In this document: one piece after another, positions 17,718 through 27,168 of the stretch | Layout: each line of letters opens with the position of its first letter | Position numbering within the stretch: the first letter of the stretch is position 1 | Made by a program: the position numbers and the translations under genes | The notes under the pieces: generated by a model | The model's database searches: none | What the model was told of the DNA's origin: nothing | The model's input: only the letters and a program-made list of their open reading frames with translations | Assembly: GCA_000525025.1 (NCBI GenBank) | Contig: JCKJ01000001.1 | Location: 1-64,000 of the forward strand | Direction: 5' to 3' | DNA: 64,000 nucleotides | From: Methylophilaceae bacterium 11 | GTDB lineage: Bacteria; Pseudomonadota; Gammaproteobacteria; Burkholderiales; Methylophilaceae

Positions 17718-20312
17718 CTACTCTTTTAATACACGCTTGTGTAGCAATGCTTCAAAGTCTGCGGCGGGTAACGGCTTAGAGAATAGGTAGCCTTGCGCAT
17801 AGTCACACCCAATTTGGATTAATAAATCACGCTGTTGCTCTGTTTCTACGCCCTCTGCAATGACTTTGATATTGAGCCTGTGTGCCATGACGACAATGGC
17901 TTCACATAATGCAAACTCGGTAGTATCTAAGGACAAATTGCGGGTAAAAGAGCGATCAATTTTGATGTAATCCACATCAAACTTTTTGAGATAAGACAAT
18001 GAGGAATAGCCGGTGCCAAAATCATCAATCGCCATTTGAAAGCCAGCATCACGAAAAGCCATCAATTTGTCCGGGACGTCGCCTACCACATCCATTAACA
18101 GGCCCTCTGTGATTTCAATCACCATATTATGGGCGGGTAAGTTGATTTCCTGAAGTAGTGTAATCCAGTTGTGAATGACTTCATCGTTACTTTTAAACTG
18201 AATGGGAGATTTGTTCACAGCAATCTGGAAATCAATCCCCACTAACGTTTTGATATGGCCGGCTTGTTTTGCGGCCTCTACAAACACCCAGTTGCCAATT
18301 TCATGGATAGTGCCGTTATCTTCAGCGATGGGAATAAAAATTTCTGGGCTTACAAGACCTAGTTCGGGATGTTGCCATCGTAGCAAAGCTTCTGCTTTGT
18401 GAATGTGCCCTGTGTTGAGTTCGACAATAGGTTGGTAATGCACGATAAATTGCTGCGTGTATAACGCTTGGCGCAGGTCGTTGGATAAGCGGATTCGGTA
18501 ATCAGATTCTTGCTGCATGTGTTTAGTAAAAAAACGGTAACAGCCGCGACCAGCATTTTTTGCAACATACATGGCTTGATCGGCCACTTTGAGAAGTTCA
18601 ATGGTGTTCTTCGCATCTTGCGGATAAAACGCAATGCCAATGCTGGCGGAGACAAAAGCTTCATGTGTATCTAGATGAAAGGACTCGGACAAGCGGTCAA
18701 TGATTCTTTGTGCGGTATGTGCAATCGTCAGGTTATCTTTCATATCCCCCAAGATAATAGTGAACTCGTCACCGCCAAGACGCGCAACAGTATCAGACTC
18801 GCGTACGCAAGATTTGATGCGCGCCGCTGCTTCAATCAGTAGCGAATCCCCCATATTGTGTCCGAGCGTATCGTTGACTTCTTTAAAACGGTCTAAATCA
18901 ATAAACAAGAGCGTCGTCGAGTTAAACTCTCGCTGGGATTTTTTAATGGCTTGTTCAAGCCGATCATTAAACAAACGGCGATTAGGTAGCTTGGTGAGTT
19001 GATCATAATTGGCCTGTTTTAAAATCAACTCTTCCGCTTTTTTAATGGCAGAGATATCCGAAAATAAGGCCACACGCCGATGCACAGAACCATCATTGTG
19101 ATAAGAGGTATTGATGGTCAACCATTCTGGAAAAACCTCTCCACTTTTACGTTTGTTCCAAACCTCACCTTGCCATTGACCAGTCGATCGGATTGAATCT
19201 GACATGGCTCTGTAAAAATCTGCACTATGGTAATCCGATTGCAAAATGACATAGGTTTTACCTTCTATTTCGTTAAGTTCATAACCAGTCATTTTGGTAA
19301 AAGCGGGGTTGATGGCAAGCAGTTGACCTTTCTCATCGGTCACTGCCATTGCCTCGCTACTGTTTTTGTATACCAAGCCTGCCAGTTTAAGCTCTTCTTC
19401 GGCAAGTTTTCGGTCGCCAATGTCTTGTACTGCACTAATAAAGTACAGCGGCACACCCTTATTGTTGCGCAATAGTTGTACGGAGAGGTTGACCCAAACA
19501 ATACTGCCATCTTTATGAATATAGCGTTTTTCGGTGACATATTTGTCATCGTCGCCGTTGAGCAAGCGCTCAATACTTAGCATGTCTGCAGGCAAATCTT
19601 CGGGTAATGTGATTTGTTGAAATGTAAAATGCTGTGCTAGCACCTCTTCTTGCGAATAACCAATAATCCGGCAGTATTCTCGATTGATTTGTAAAAAGTG
19701 ACCGGTGATAGCCACTTGTGCAATGCCTACGGCTGCATTCTCAAACACGGCATGAAACAAAGTCTCGTTATCGCGCAAAGCATCGCGTGCTTTGTCTCTT
19801 TGTCTAAAAGCAAGGCTGGATTCATAGATATTTTCTAAGCTTAATTGAATGCTGTCACGAAACCGTTCCATTAAATCCATGGTTTTTTTGTTGTAAGCAT
19901 TTTCTTTTTTATCGAGTATGCAGATCGTGCCGAACACATCTCCGCTGGGCCAACTGAGAGGAAGCCCATAGTAGGAGATCATCCCCATTGTCACATCCGG
20001 ATTGCTTACCCATTCTGGATCTGTAAGCGCATTGGGCACAAGCAGTTTGTGCTGAGTACTAATAACGGTTTCACAATAAAGCCCGGTATTGAGGCTGGCT
20101 TTTTCACCACAATGGTATGCGTTATCTTTGCTATGGCTGGATACGAATACTTCAATTTCCGTATCGTGTACGCGCATGATCAATGCGGCTGGAATGTTGC
20201 TGATATTCGCCAGCAAATCGGCTGTGATTTGCCAGCTTTCCAGTACATCTTCAGGGACTTCAATATCATCTAAAATCGGAAATTTTGCTGGATGAGATGC
20301 AGGATCCATCAT
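17718..20312 (-). CDS. GAF-PAS-PAS-GGDEF-EAL cyclic di-GMP protein
   Basis: This 864-residue cytoplasmic protein has a GAF domain (about 20-170), two PAS domains (about 180-305 and 310-430), a GGDEF domain (about 435-598) and an EAL domain (about 610-860). The GGDEF motif is intact, with an RESD I-site five residues before it. EAL residues AEALLRW, IEITEGLLMD, IDDFGTGYSSLSYLKK and EGVETEQQ are all present, so both diguanylate cyclase and phosphodiesterase activities are possible. There is no membrane segment. It is divergent from another GGDEF/EAL gene at 20565. The PAS and GAF ligands are unknown. Confidence 0.95.
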   Translation of the reverse strand: MMDPASHPAKFPILDDIEVPEDVLESWQITADLLANISNIPAALIMRVHDTEIEVFVSSHSKDNAYHCGEKASLNTGLYCETVISTQHKLLVPNALTDPEWVSNPDVTMGMISYYGLPLSWPSGDVFGTICILDKKENAYNKKTMDLMERFRDSIQLSLENIYESSLAFRQRDKARDALRDNETLFHAVFENAAVGIAQVAITGHFLQINREYCRIIGYSQEEVLAQHFTFQQITLPEDLPADMLSIERLLNGDDDKYVTEKRYIHKDGSIVWVNLSVQLLRNNKGVPLYFISAVQDIGDRKLAEEELKLAGLVYKNSSEAMAVTDEKGQLLAINPAFTKMTGYELNEIEGKTYVILQSDYHSADFYRAMSDSIRSTGQWQGEVWNKRKSGEVFPEWLTINTSYHNDGSVHRRVALFSDISAIKKAEELILKQANYDQLTKLPNRRLFNDRLEQAIKKSQREFNSTTLLFIDLDRFKEVNDTLGHNMGDSLLIEAAARIKSCVRESDTVARLGGDEFTIILGDMKDNLTIAHTAQRIIDRLSESFHLDTHEAFVSASIGIAFYPQDAKNTIELLKVADQAMYVAKNAGRGCYRFFTKHMQQESDYRIRLSNDLRQALYTQQFIVHYQPIVELNTGHIHKAEALLRWQHPELGLVSPEIFIPIAEDNGTIHEIGNWVFVEAAKQAGHIKTLVGIDFQIAVNKSPIQFKSNDEVIHNWITLLQEINLPAHNMVIEITEGLLMDVVGDVPDKLMAFRDAGFQMAIDDFGTGYSSLSYLKKFDVDYIKIDRSFTRNLSLDTTEFALCEAIVVMAHRLNIKVIAEGVETEQQRDLLIQIGCDYAQGYLFSKPLPAADFEALLHKRVLKE

Positions 20313-20564
20313 TTGGCTTGCCCCCGATTTGAATGGCGATGTTATGAATTATGTTCTCTACATTACGCCTATTCAATAATGGGCACTAGGTGCGTGCTTG
20401 GACCAACTCAAGCATTTAACAAAAATTTACCATCTCTTGTAAGGGGCTGTCACAAAGAGAAGCGGCGCGCATTTTCATTGTGTAAACAGCGGCTTATCTA
20501 CTAAAGAATCTCCATTTTTAACCGTAGCTAGTAACATAAACGAGAATTACTTAGGGAATGGCAA

Positions 20565-22502
20565 TTGAAGATAGCTACTGAACCAATGGCGCTGGATACA
20601 GAAATCGTAGAGATGCTGTATTCAAATAATCAAAGATCACTGATGGCAGCATGTGTGGTCATGATTGCATTGGTATTCATACAATATGATCTGATTCAAT
20701 TGAACATATTAGCCATGTGGGCGGCAGCTTTTCTATTGGCTTACGGTGCACGTGCTTACATCACCTATCAATATTATCAAGACCGTAAAAGAGAGCATCA
20801 TATCCAAAAATGGCTTAGCCGCTTTAGAGTAAATTCTGGGTTATGTGGAGCGATTTGGGGATTGGCGGGCATATTGCTTTTTCCTGTATCGGATACCGCA
20901 CATCAAGCATTTTTGATTTTTGCATTGGTGGGCGTTGCAGGCGCAGGCATCGTCGTGTATTCGGTAGATAGTGTTTCCTCCAATCTGTTTATTGGCGGGC
21001 TATTAGCGTTAATGATCCCTCGTTTTTTAATTCATGGCAGCCAACTCTCTGTCGCGCTTGCAATCTTGTTCATTGTCTATGTAGTTTACGTCACCATTGC
21101 GGGGCGTAGCCTTGCCAAAAGTCTACGCGAAAATATTACGTTACGCATTGCTTCCAACTTGGACAATAAAAAAGTGCATCAGCTGGCGTATTATGATTTT
21201 TTAACCAACTTACCTAATAGAAGATTGCTTGCAGACCGCTTGAACCAAGCGTTTGTGAGGTGTGCACGTAGCAAAGCCTATGGCGCAGTATTGTCTTTGG
21301 ATTTAAATAACTTTAAAGGCTTGAACGACAGCAAAGGGCATTTGGCCGGAGATGAACTACTGCAGCAAGTGGCATACCGGTTGCAACATGCTTTGCGTAA
21401 AAAAGATACGATTGCTAGAGCAGGGGGTGATGAATTTATCGCCGTGCTGGATGATTTGGGCCGTGATAAAGAGCATGCGATCAGCGCAGCGCAAGCAACC
21501 GCAGAAAAACTCATGCAGGCATTTGCGCAGCCGTTTCAATTAAAAAACTGTAAATATCGCACCATCCCCAGCATCGGTATTTGCATATTTTATGGGGATG
21601 AGTCTAACGAAGCCGAAGTGCTCAGACGTGCAGATATCGCTATGTATCAAGCCAAGAAATCCGAAAAACTCAACAGCGTGCAGGTATATGACGAGGCACA
21701 GCATCCGGCTATTGAATTACGCGCTACGTTAGAAAACGATTTGGCGTTTGCACTACAGGCCAATCAATTTTTACTCTACTACCAATTACAGGTAGATCAA
21801 GCCCAGCAACCGATTGGGGCAGAGGTGCTGCTACGCTGGCAACACCCAAACTTAGGTATGGTGCCGCCTAATCAATTTATCCCTATCGCAGAAGAGTCCG
21901 GAGTGATTGTATCCATCGGTAACTGGGTGTTGATGCAAGCGTGTTTGCAACTCAAGGCTTGGGAAAAAATACCGACAATGAACAGGTTGAAACTATCTGT
22001 GAACGTGAGTGCATTGCAATTTAGCCAACCCGACTTTGTGGAAACCGTGACCCATACGGTGGAAGACAGCGGGTGTAACCCAACATACTTAAAGCTAGAG
22101 TTAACGGAAAGCTTGATCGTCAAAAACATTGACGATGTGATCGACAAAATTAAGGTGCTGAAGAAACTAGGCATCACATTCTCGTTAGATGATTTTGGCA
22201 TTGGCCAATCGTCACTGTCGGTCTTAAAACGGTTGCCACTGGATGAGCTTAAAATTGATAAAAGTTTTATTAACGATATTTTGCATAACAATTACGATAC
22301 TTTTATTGTAGAAACCATCATCAATATGGGTAAAAATCTAGGGCATCACGTGATTGCAGAAGGTGTTGAGCTTAGACAACAAAAAAGCCTGTTAGAAAAA
22401 TTAGGATGCAATGCCTATCAAGGGTTTTTGTTTTGCAAACCAATACCCTTGAGTGAGTTTGAGGCAAAGTTACTCCGACTTAGCACGCTTAAACCAGCGT
22501 AA
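20565..22502 (+). CDS. membrane GGDEF-EAL cyclic di-GMP protein
   Basis: This 645-residue protein has an N-terminal block of about five to six hydrophobic helices (about 25-185, a MASE-like sensor of unknown type), then GGDEF (about 200-365) and EAL (about 385-635). The GGDEF motif is intact, with RKKD five residues before it. The catalytic EAL motif reads EVL (AEVLLRWQHP), a common active variant, and SLDDFGIGQSSLS and EGVELRQQ are conserved. The TTG at 20565 is used because AGGGA lies eight bases upstream; the ATG at 20586 has no ribosome site. Both enzymatic activities are possible. Confidence 0.93.
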   Translation: MKIATEPMALDTEIVEMLYSNNQRSLMAACVVMIALVFIQYDLIQLNILAMWAAAFLLAYGARAYITYQYYQDRKREHHIQKWLSRFRVNSGLCGAIWGLAGILLFPVSDTAHQAFLIFALVGVAGAGIVVYSVDSVSSNLFIGGLLALMIPRFLIHGSQLSVALAILFIVYVVYVTIAGRSLAKSLRENITLRIASNLDNKKVHQLAYYDFLTNLPNRRLLADRLNQAFVRCARSKAYGAVLSLDLNNFKGLNDSKGHLAGDELLQQVAYRLQHALRKKDTIARAGGDEFIAVLDDLGRDKEHAISAAQATAEKLMQAFAQPFQLKNCKYRTIPSIGICIFYGDESNEAEVLRRADIAMYQAKKSEKLNSVQVYDEAQHPAIELRATLENDLAFALQANQFLLYYQLQVDQAQQPIGAEVLLRWQHPNLGMVPPNQFIPIAEESGVIVSIGNWVLMQACLQLKAWEKIPTMNRLKLSVNVSALQFSQPDFVETVTHTVEDSGCNPTYLKLELTESLIVKNIDDVIDKIKVLKKLGITFSLDDFGIGQSSLSVLKRLPLDELKIDKSFINDILHNNYDTFIVETIINMGKNLGHHVIAEGVELRQQKSLLEKLGCNAYQGFLFCKPIPLSEFEAKLLRLSTLKPA

Positions 22503-22591
22503 GGCTGTCATGCTTATCAAAGCTTTTTACTGTGTAAGTCGGTGGTAATAAAGGGTTGAATCAAAATAATCAGACTTAAATAACGCACCAT

Positions 22592-22613
22592 AAAAGCCCT
22601 GAAGGGCTTTTTT
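22592..22613 (+). terminator. rho-independent terminator
   Basis: GCCC-TGAA-GGGC with flanking AAAA and TTTTTT forms a compact terminator 90 bp after the GGDEF-EAL gene and 47 bp before the antiporter gene. Confidence 0.85.
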
Positions 22614-22659
22614 GTTTTATGATGTCCTTCAACATCACGCAACATTGATTTAGGCCATT

Positions 22660-24447
22660 ATGGATTCCTCTGATTTTTTAGTTCAAGCCACCATTTATCT
22701 TTCATCTGCCATTCTGCTGGTGCCCATTTTTAAACGTCTGGGCCTGGGTTCTGTGTTGGGCTATCTATTGGCCGGTATTTTAATTGGGCCATATGCGCTC
22801 AAACTGATTGCGGATTCAGAACATGTGTTGCACTTTGCAGAGTTTGGCGTGGTGTTGATGCTGTTTTTGGTGGGCTTGGAGCTGGAATCTCAAAAAATAT
22901 GGGAGCTGCGCAAAATCTTGTTCGGCTTAGGCGGGCTGCAAGTCACGCTCACCATCTTGTTGGTCACGCAGATTGCACACCTGATGGGCTTGGCATGGCC
23001 AGTCGCGTTGGTGATTGGCATGGGCGTGGCCATGTCCTCCACCGCCATTGGTCTCACTACGTTGATTGAGAAGAAGCAGCTGGAGACTGCGGGTGGACAG
23101 GCTTCATTTGCAACCCTGTTATTTCAAGATTTATCCGTCATCCCGCTCTTTATGTTGCTTGCGGTGATTGCACCTAGCAGCACGAAGGAAGGGTTTGATT
23201 TCATGGCTGTGGTCAAAGCCATTGCCGTGATTGTCGCTATTATTTTCGCCAGCAGAATCTTGTTACGCCCAGTCATGAGAGTCATCGCACAAACCGGTAT
23301 CCGGGAGATTTTTGTCGCCTTTTCATTACTGCTCGTCATTGGCGTTTCACTCGCCATGGAATCGGTAGGTTTATCCATGGCGCTAGGTACATTTTTAGCG
23401 GGTGTGTTGCTTGCCGATTCTGAATACCGCTACGAACTCAGGCTAGATATTGAGCCAGTAAAAGGTTTGTTATTAGGGCTGTTTTTTATTGCCGTTGGCA
23501 TGTCGGTGGATCTATCACTGCTGACCAACTCGCCCTGGTTGATTTTTGGGTTTGCATTCCTGCTGGTCGTCACAAAAGCGCTTATTTTGATGGGTTTGGG
23601 CTATTTGTTTAAATACCCGTTTAGAGATACCTTGCTATACGGTGTGATGCTCTCGCAAATTGGTGAATTTGCCTTTGTGATTTTTGGCATTGCACTTACA
23701 CAACAAAGTATTTCGCGTGAGCTGTATAACATCCTCAATGCCATCGTTGCCGTTTCCATGCTCATTACCCCTTTGCTGGTGCTGCTGTACGACCGCGTGG
23801 TGAACATGCAGTGCAGCGAGCGACCCAAAGATACCATCACGGAAAATTCTGAGGTGATTATTGCCGGGTTTGGTCGATTTGGCCAAATTGTGGGGCGCGT
23901 ATTATTAGCCAAAGGCATCAACGCTACGTTGATTGACAATGATCCAAATCAAGTCGATTTAATGCGTCAATTTGGCTGGCGTTGTTACTATGGTGATGCT
24001 TCAAGATTGGATTTGTTAGAAGAGGCTGGCATTGCCAAAGCTAAGCTGCTGGTGATTGCCGTGAATGATTCTACGGCCGCATTGGAAATGGCTAAGTTGG
24101 TGAAAGCGCGTTGGCCAGAACTTGCCATTGTGGCACGTGCGCGCAGTAGAACTGATGCATTTGATTTACGTGATGTAGGCTTGCAACCGATTCGAGAAAC
24201 GTTCTATTCATCGTTAGAAGCTGCACGCCAAGCATTAATCGCCATTGGTGAGACAGCAGCCTCTGCCAGTAAAGCCATTAAGCGCTTTGAGGCGCATGAT
24301 ATAGAGCAGCTAGAAGCCACACGGAAAATCAGGCATGACATGACGGCTGTGTTGAGCCTGTCGCAACAAGGGCGTCAGGACCTTAAAACTTTATTTGAGT
24401 TAGAGCAGGCGGAATACGAAGGTAAGCCGCCCACCACGCCTGCATAA
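22660..24447 (+). CDS. CPA2 family monovalent cation:H+ antiporter (Kef-like)
   Basis: The 595-residue protein has 12-13 membrane helices (about 1-385) of the Na+/H+ exchanger type, with GYLLAGILIGPY, LFQDLSVIPLF and LSQIGEFAFVIFG. A cytosolic Rossmann KTN/TrkA-N domain (about 400-520: VIIAGFGRFGQIVGRVLL, TLIDNDPNQVD) follows. The order matches KefB/KefC/YbaL. Ligand-gated K+ efflux during electrophile stress is the known role of Kef; the exact member cannot be told. The stop codon lies 4 bp from that of the convergent small lipoprotein gene. Confidence 0.94.
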   Translation: MDSSDFLVQATIYLSSAILLVPIFKRLGLGSVLGYLLAGILIGPYALKLIADSEHVLHFAEFGVVLMLFLVGLELESQKIWELRKILFGLGGLQVTLTILLVTQIAHLMGLAWPVALVIGMGVAMSSTAIGLTTLIEKKQLETAGGQASFATLLFQDLSVIPLFMLLAVIAPSSTKEGFDFMAVVKAIAVIVAIIFASRILLRPVMRVIAQTGIREIFVAFSLLLVIGVSLAMESVGLSMALGTFLAGVLLADSEYRYELRLDIEPVKGLLLGLFFIAVGMSVDLSLLTNSPWLIFGFAFLLVVTKALILMGLGYLFKYPFRDTLLYGVMLSQIGEFAFVIFGIALTQQSISRELYNILNAIVAVSMLITPLLVLLYDRVVNMQCSERPKDTITENSEVIIAGFGRFGQIVGRVLLAKGINATLIDNDPNQVDLMRQFGWRCYYGDASRLDLLEEAGIAKAKLLVIAVNDSTAALEMAKLVKARWPELAIVARARSRTDAFDLRDVGLQPIRETFYSSLEAARQALIAIGETAASASKAIKRFEAHDIEQLEATRKIRHDMTAVLSLSQQGRQDLKTLFELEQAEYEGKPPTTPA

Positions 24448-24451
24448 GGTC

Positions 24452-24664
24452 TTATTTATCGGTCGCGTTTTCCACTTTGTCACCGGCTTGTTCTACCGCT
24501 TTGCTGGCATCATCGGTGGCGTCTTCAATTTTATCGCCTGCGTTTTCTACAGCATTATCAAGCTGCTCCCCAGCGCGTTCTGCCGGGCCTTTTTGCTCAC
24601 ATGCGCTTAATGCAAGCAGTGATAATAAAGCAGCCGCCGCTAATAAAGATTTATGTAATGTCAT
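24452..24664 (-). CDS. small lipoprotein with amphipathic repeats
   Basis: This 70-residue lipoprotein has a signal peptide with the lipobox LSAC (acylated Cys near residue 21). The rest, 49 residues, consists of Glu/Asp/Lys/Ala-rich amphipathic units of about 11 residues (AGDKIEDATDD and AGDKVENATDK are nearly identical). This pattern resembles small LEA/YtxH-like or entericidin-like proteins. The ATG at 24664 has GGGAG upstream. It is convergent to the antiporter gene. Periplasmic membrane association is predicted; the function is unknown. Confidence 0.8.
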   Translation of the reverse strand: MTLHKSLLAAAALLSLLALSACEQKGPAERAGEQLDNAVENAGDKIEDATDDASKAVEQAGDKVENATDK

Positions 24665-24756
24665 TTGTTGTACTCCCAAAAATAAAGATAATAAACACCT
24701 ACACTGGCAGTGTAGTAAAAAGATGCTGCTGCCACTAGTCTAGTTTAGCTGAATAT

Positions 24757-24778
24757 GCTGTCAGTATTATCTGACAGC
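24757..24778. repeat. perfect 8-bp hairpin
   Basis: GCTGTCAG and CTGACAGC surround TATTAT. It lies between the lipoprotein and phospholipase-D genes, about 90 bp upstream of the former. It has no T tract on either side, so it is not a clear terminator. Confidence 0.5.
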
Positions 24779-24832
24779 GCAAGCGATTAAATGGCTAATG
24801 GCATGCAAGGGTTTGGTTAAGGCGCAGCACAC

Positions 24833-26221
24833 TTACAGATATTGTTGAAAAATGCGATAGAACTTTTCTTTTACTTTTTCCAATAACGGTCTTTTTCTAA
24901 ACGTGGCCAAATCAATGCGCTTTACCTTTTGGATATCTTGGTTAAATTTTTGTTTAAGTGCTGTTGCCGTATCGGTGCCCAATATGACGACGTCGATTTC
25001 TTGGTTTGAAGCTGCACTCCGGTAATCAAAATTGGAGCTGCCCACGACAGACCATACACCATCTATGGTCACGGTTTTGGCGTGCAGGACTTCAGTATCG
25101 CTTTCAAAAATATGAATATTATTTTCTAGTAAATCTTCATAGTGGGAATGTTGCACCCGCATGGCAACGGCTGAATCACTGACGCCGGGTAGCAATAAGT
25201 TGACATCTACCCCGCGCTTAGCTGCCTTGATCAGCATTTTTTTCTGATCAGACGTGGGTACAAAATAGGCAGAGCTTAGAAAAATCTCTTTTTCCGCTTG
25301 TTGAATGGCAGATACCAGCGTGGCGTAATACAAGGGCAAGCCTTTAGTCGGCGCGCTACCAATCACCCTCACCAGCTCTTTACCTTTATTGTCGAGAGCA
25401 GGGTAGAAGTGTGACTGGTCAATGGACTGTTTTGAGTCCCAATGTGCAACGAACAGTTTTTGTACTTCTGCCACTGCTGGGCCTTGTATTACCATATTGG
25501 TATCTTTCCAATGTGCTTGCTGTACATCGGTGATGGATTTTTCCCGCATGCCCAAATTAGATTTACTTTGGTATGTGCTGCTTAAATTAACGCCGCCCAC
25601 AATGGCCAGTTTCCCATCGGACACTAGAATCTTTCTATGATCACGTTGATTGATTTTAGATACATTTTCGATATCAAATGGATGAAATTCATGAATTTTA
25701 ACGCCATGATCTTTTAACTCTTTAAAGAGTTCTGGTGGTGTAGTGACCGAACCAAATGCATCGTAAATCACACACACTTGCACGCCTTGCGCAGCTTTTT
25801 TGATCAGCAAGGTTTTCAGGTCTGTTTCCTTGAATTGAATATTTTCAAAAATAAAATATTCCAAATTAATTTGATATTTAGCATTGTTGATTGCACGGTA
25901 AATAGCATTGAAGGTTTGTTCACCATCAAATACCAAATCCACTTGATTGCCTGCAACCAGCGGGCTGCTTGCAATGGTTTGCTCAATGGCCAAATGTTTT
26001 TTGAGTAAATCTTCTGTGTTTGTTTTGGTTGCAATGTTGTCGATGATTTTTTCTGCTTTTTGATCAGACACCGTCTGGTTGTTTGCTTGGATTTCAACGG
26101 TATCGGTTTGGGCATGTGCATCCTGAATCATTTTAGGTGCATCCGGCACTGACACACAGCCAGCGCAGCACATATAAGCAATCCACACGCACGCGTTCAA
26201 AAAAGTAAGTGGTTTCATCAT
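24833..26221 (-). CDS. phospholipase D / cardiolipin synthase family lipoprotein
   Basis: This 462-residue protein has two HKD motifs, HRKILVSDGKLAIVGG and HAKTVTIDGVWSVVGSSNFD, each followed by the GG/GSS-N sequence of the PLD superfamily. The N-terminus is a signal sequence with a Cys in a lipobox-like context (CCAGC near residue 22). The domain arrangement resembles bacterial ClsB/ClsC-type cardiolipin synthases, but the lipoprotein leader suggests activity at the periplasmic face. Two consecutive ATG codons start the gene, with AGAAGG ahead. A low-complexity Thr/Gln/Glu linker precedes the first PLD domain. Confidence 0.88.
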   Translation of the reverse strand: MMKPLTFLNACVWIAYMCCAGCVSVPDAPKMIQDAHAQTDTVEIQANNQTVSDQKAEKIIDNIATKTNTEDLLKKHLAIEQTIASSPLVAGNQVDLVFDGEQTFNAIYRAINNAKYQINLEYFIFENIQFKETDLKTLLIKKAAQGVQVCVIYDAFGSVTTPPELFKELKDHGVKIHEFHPFDIENVSKINQRDHRKILVSDGKLAIVGGVNLSSTYQSKSNLGMREKSITDVQQAHWKDTNMVIQGPAVAEVQKLFVAHWDSKQSIDQSHFYPALDNKGKELVRVIGSAPTKGLPLYYATLVSAIQQAEKEIFLSSAYFVPTSDQKKMLIKAAKRGVDVNLLLPGVSDSAVAMRVQHSHYEDLLENNIHIFESDTEVLHAKTVTIDGVWSVVGSSNFDYRSAASNQEIDVVILGTDTATALKQKFNQDIQKVKRIDLATFRKRPLLEKVKEKFYRIFQQYL

Positions 26222-26383
26222 GGCAACCTTCTATGGTTTAACTCTTGTATGGTTTAACTGCGTGATGGACGATGTCATATATTAATTGGTAAGTAAAAGG
26301 GTTTTTTATAGGTGAGATGATAAGGGGTATGTGGCTGCGGTTTTAGTGGAGTATGGCTGAATAGCTTGTAGGCGCTATCTGAC

Positions 26384-26436
26384 TGTAATCCACATTGATA
26401 GATTACATTTTTGACAGTAATGTGAAAAGTTCACAT
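26384..26436. promoter_or_regulatory. two palindromes upstream of the 26470 gene
   Basis: TGTAATC (26384-26390) pairs with GATTACA (26401-26407) across ten bases. ATGTGAA (26420-26426) pairs with TTCACAT (26430-26436) across three bases. Both are perfect. They end 33 bp before the ATG of the unknown membrane protein and probably bind a regulator. No candidate regulator is adjacent. Confidence 0.5.
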
Positions 26437-26469
26437 ATGATGCTAACAACATAAAGTGAGTCCCATCCT

Positions 26470-27168
26470 ATGCCCTCTATTGATCAGCACAAAGATGAAA
26501 TGCCGAACCGTTATACGGCGCTTCTGCTTGCTATTAAACAAATTCCGCAAGCCTTTGCAGCCAACAGAAAACTCATTGGATGGAGTTTGGTGCCACCCTT
26601 TATGGTGCTGCTGTTGGCGGTGTTGATTAATGTCTTTAGAGGCATCACGATTGGCTACCTGACACGTGACCCCAACGCGATTGGCGGTAATACTTACTAT
26701 GCAGGATTTATTTCCCAGTTAGGCATTTTCTTTTGGGCCGGTACCGCAGCTATCTGCTGGTTTAGCTATTGGCTACTTAAACAAGCAAAGACAACATCAG
26801 ACAACATCGTATTGATCGCTTGTGCTGGCGCATTAACGCTATTGTTAGGGTTTGACGATGTGTTTCAATTACATGAAGGCTTTTTCCCCCATATCGGCAT
26901 ATCGGAGAACGTCGTGCTAGCCAGCTATTTGGTCGTGATGATGTGTTTTCTTATTCGATTCCAGCACGTCATTTTGCGTTCAAATTATGTGTTGTTTGGT
27001 ATCGCGCTGAGCTTTTTTGCGCTTTCGATGGTGGTGGATGTGTTCTCTTTGTTTGAACCAATCCGCCATCTACTGGAAGATGGTTTTAAGCTATTTGGTA
27101 TTGTGACTTGGTCAGCCTATTTTGCTGAAATATGTTGGATTGAATTAAGCGGCGTGAAAGCGTCATGA
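26470..27168 (+). CDS. unknown six-helix membrane protein
   Basis: This 232-residue protein was not recognised. About six hydrophobic segments occur (near 40-60, 78-96, 112-126, 140-158, 166-185 and 210-225). Acidic and His residues sit within or next to helices: GFDDVFQLHEGF at about 117-129, VVDVF at about 194, and LEDGFKLFG at about 202-211. Conserved-looking DD/HE/D/ED patterns of this kind occur in metal-dependent membrane hydrolases; this is only an analogy. Its end overlaps the convergent GGDEF-EAL gene by six bases. Confidence 0.75.
   Translation: MPSIDQHKDEMPNRYTALLLAIKQIPQAFAANRKLIGWSLVPPFMVLLLAVLINVFRGITIGYLTRDPNAIGGNTYYAGFISQLGIFFWAGTAAICWFSYWLLKQAKTTSDNIVLIACAGALTLLLGFDDVFQLHEGFFPHIGISENVVLASYLVVMMCFLIRFQHVILRSNYVLFGIALSFFALSMVVDVFSLFEPIRHLLEDGFKLFGIVTWSAYFAEICWIELSGVKAS

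Noticed and set aside
24757-24778. LexA/SOS box
   Set aside because: CTGT and ACAG are 12 bases apart, not 8, so it does not fit the proteobacterial LexA site. It is only a hairpin.
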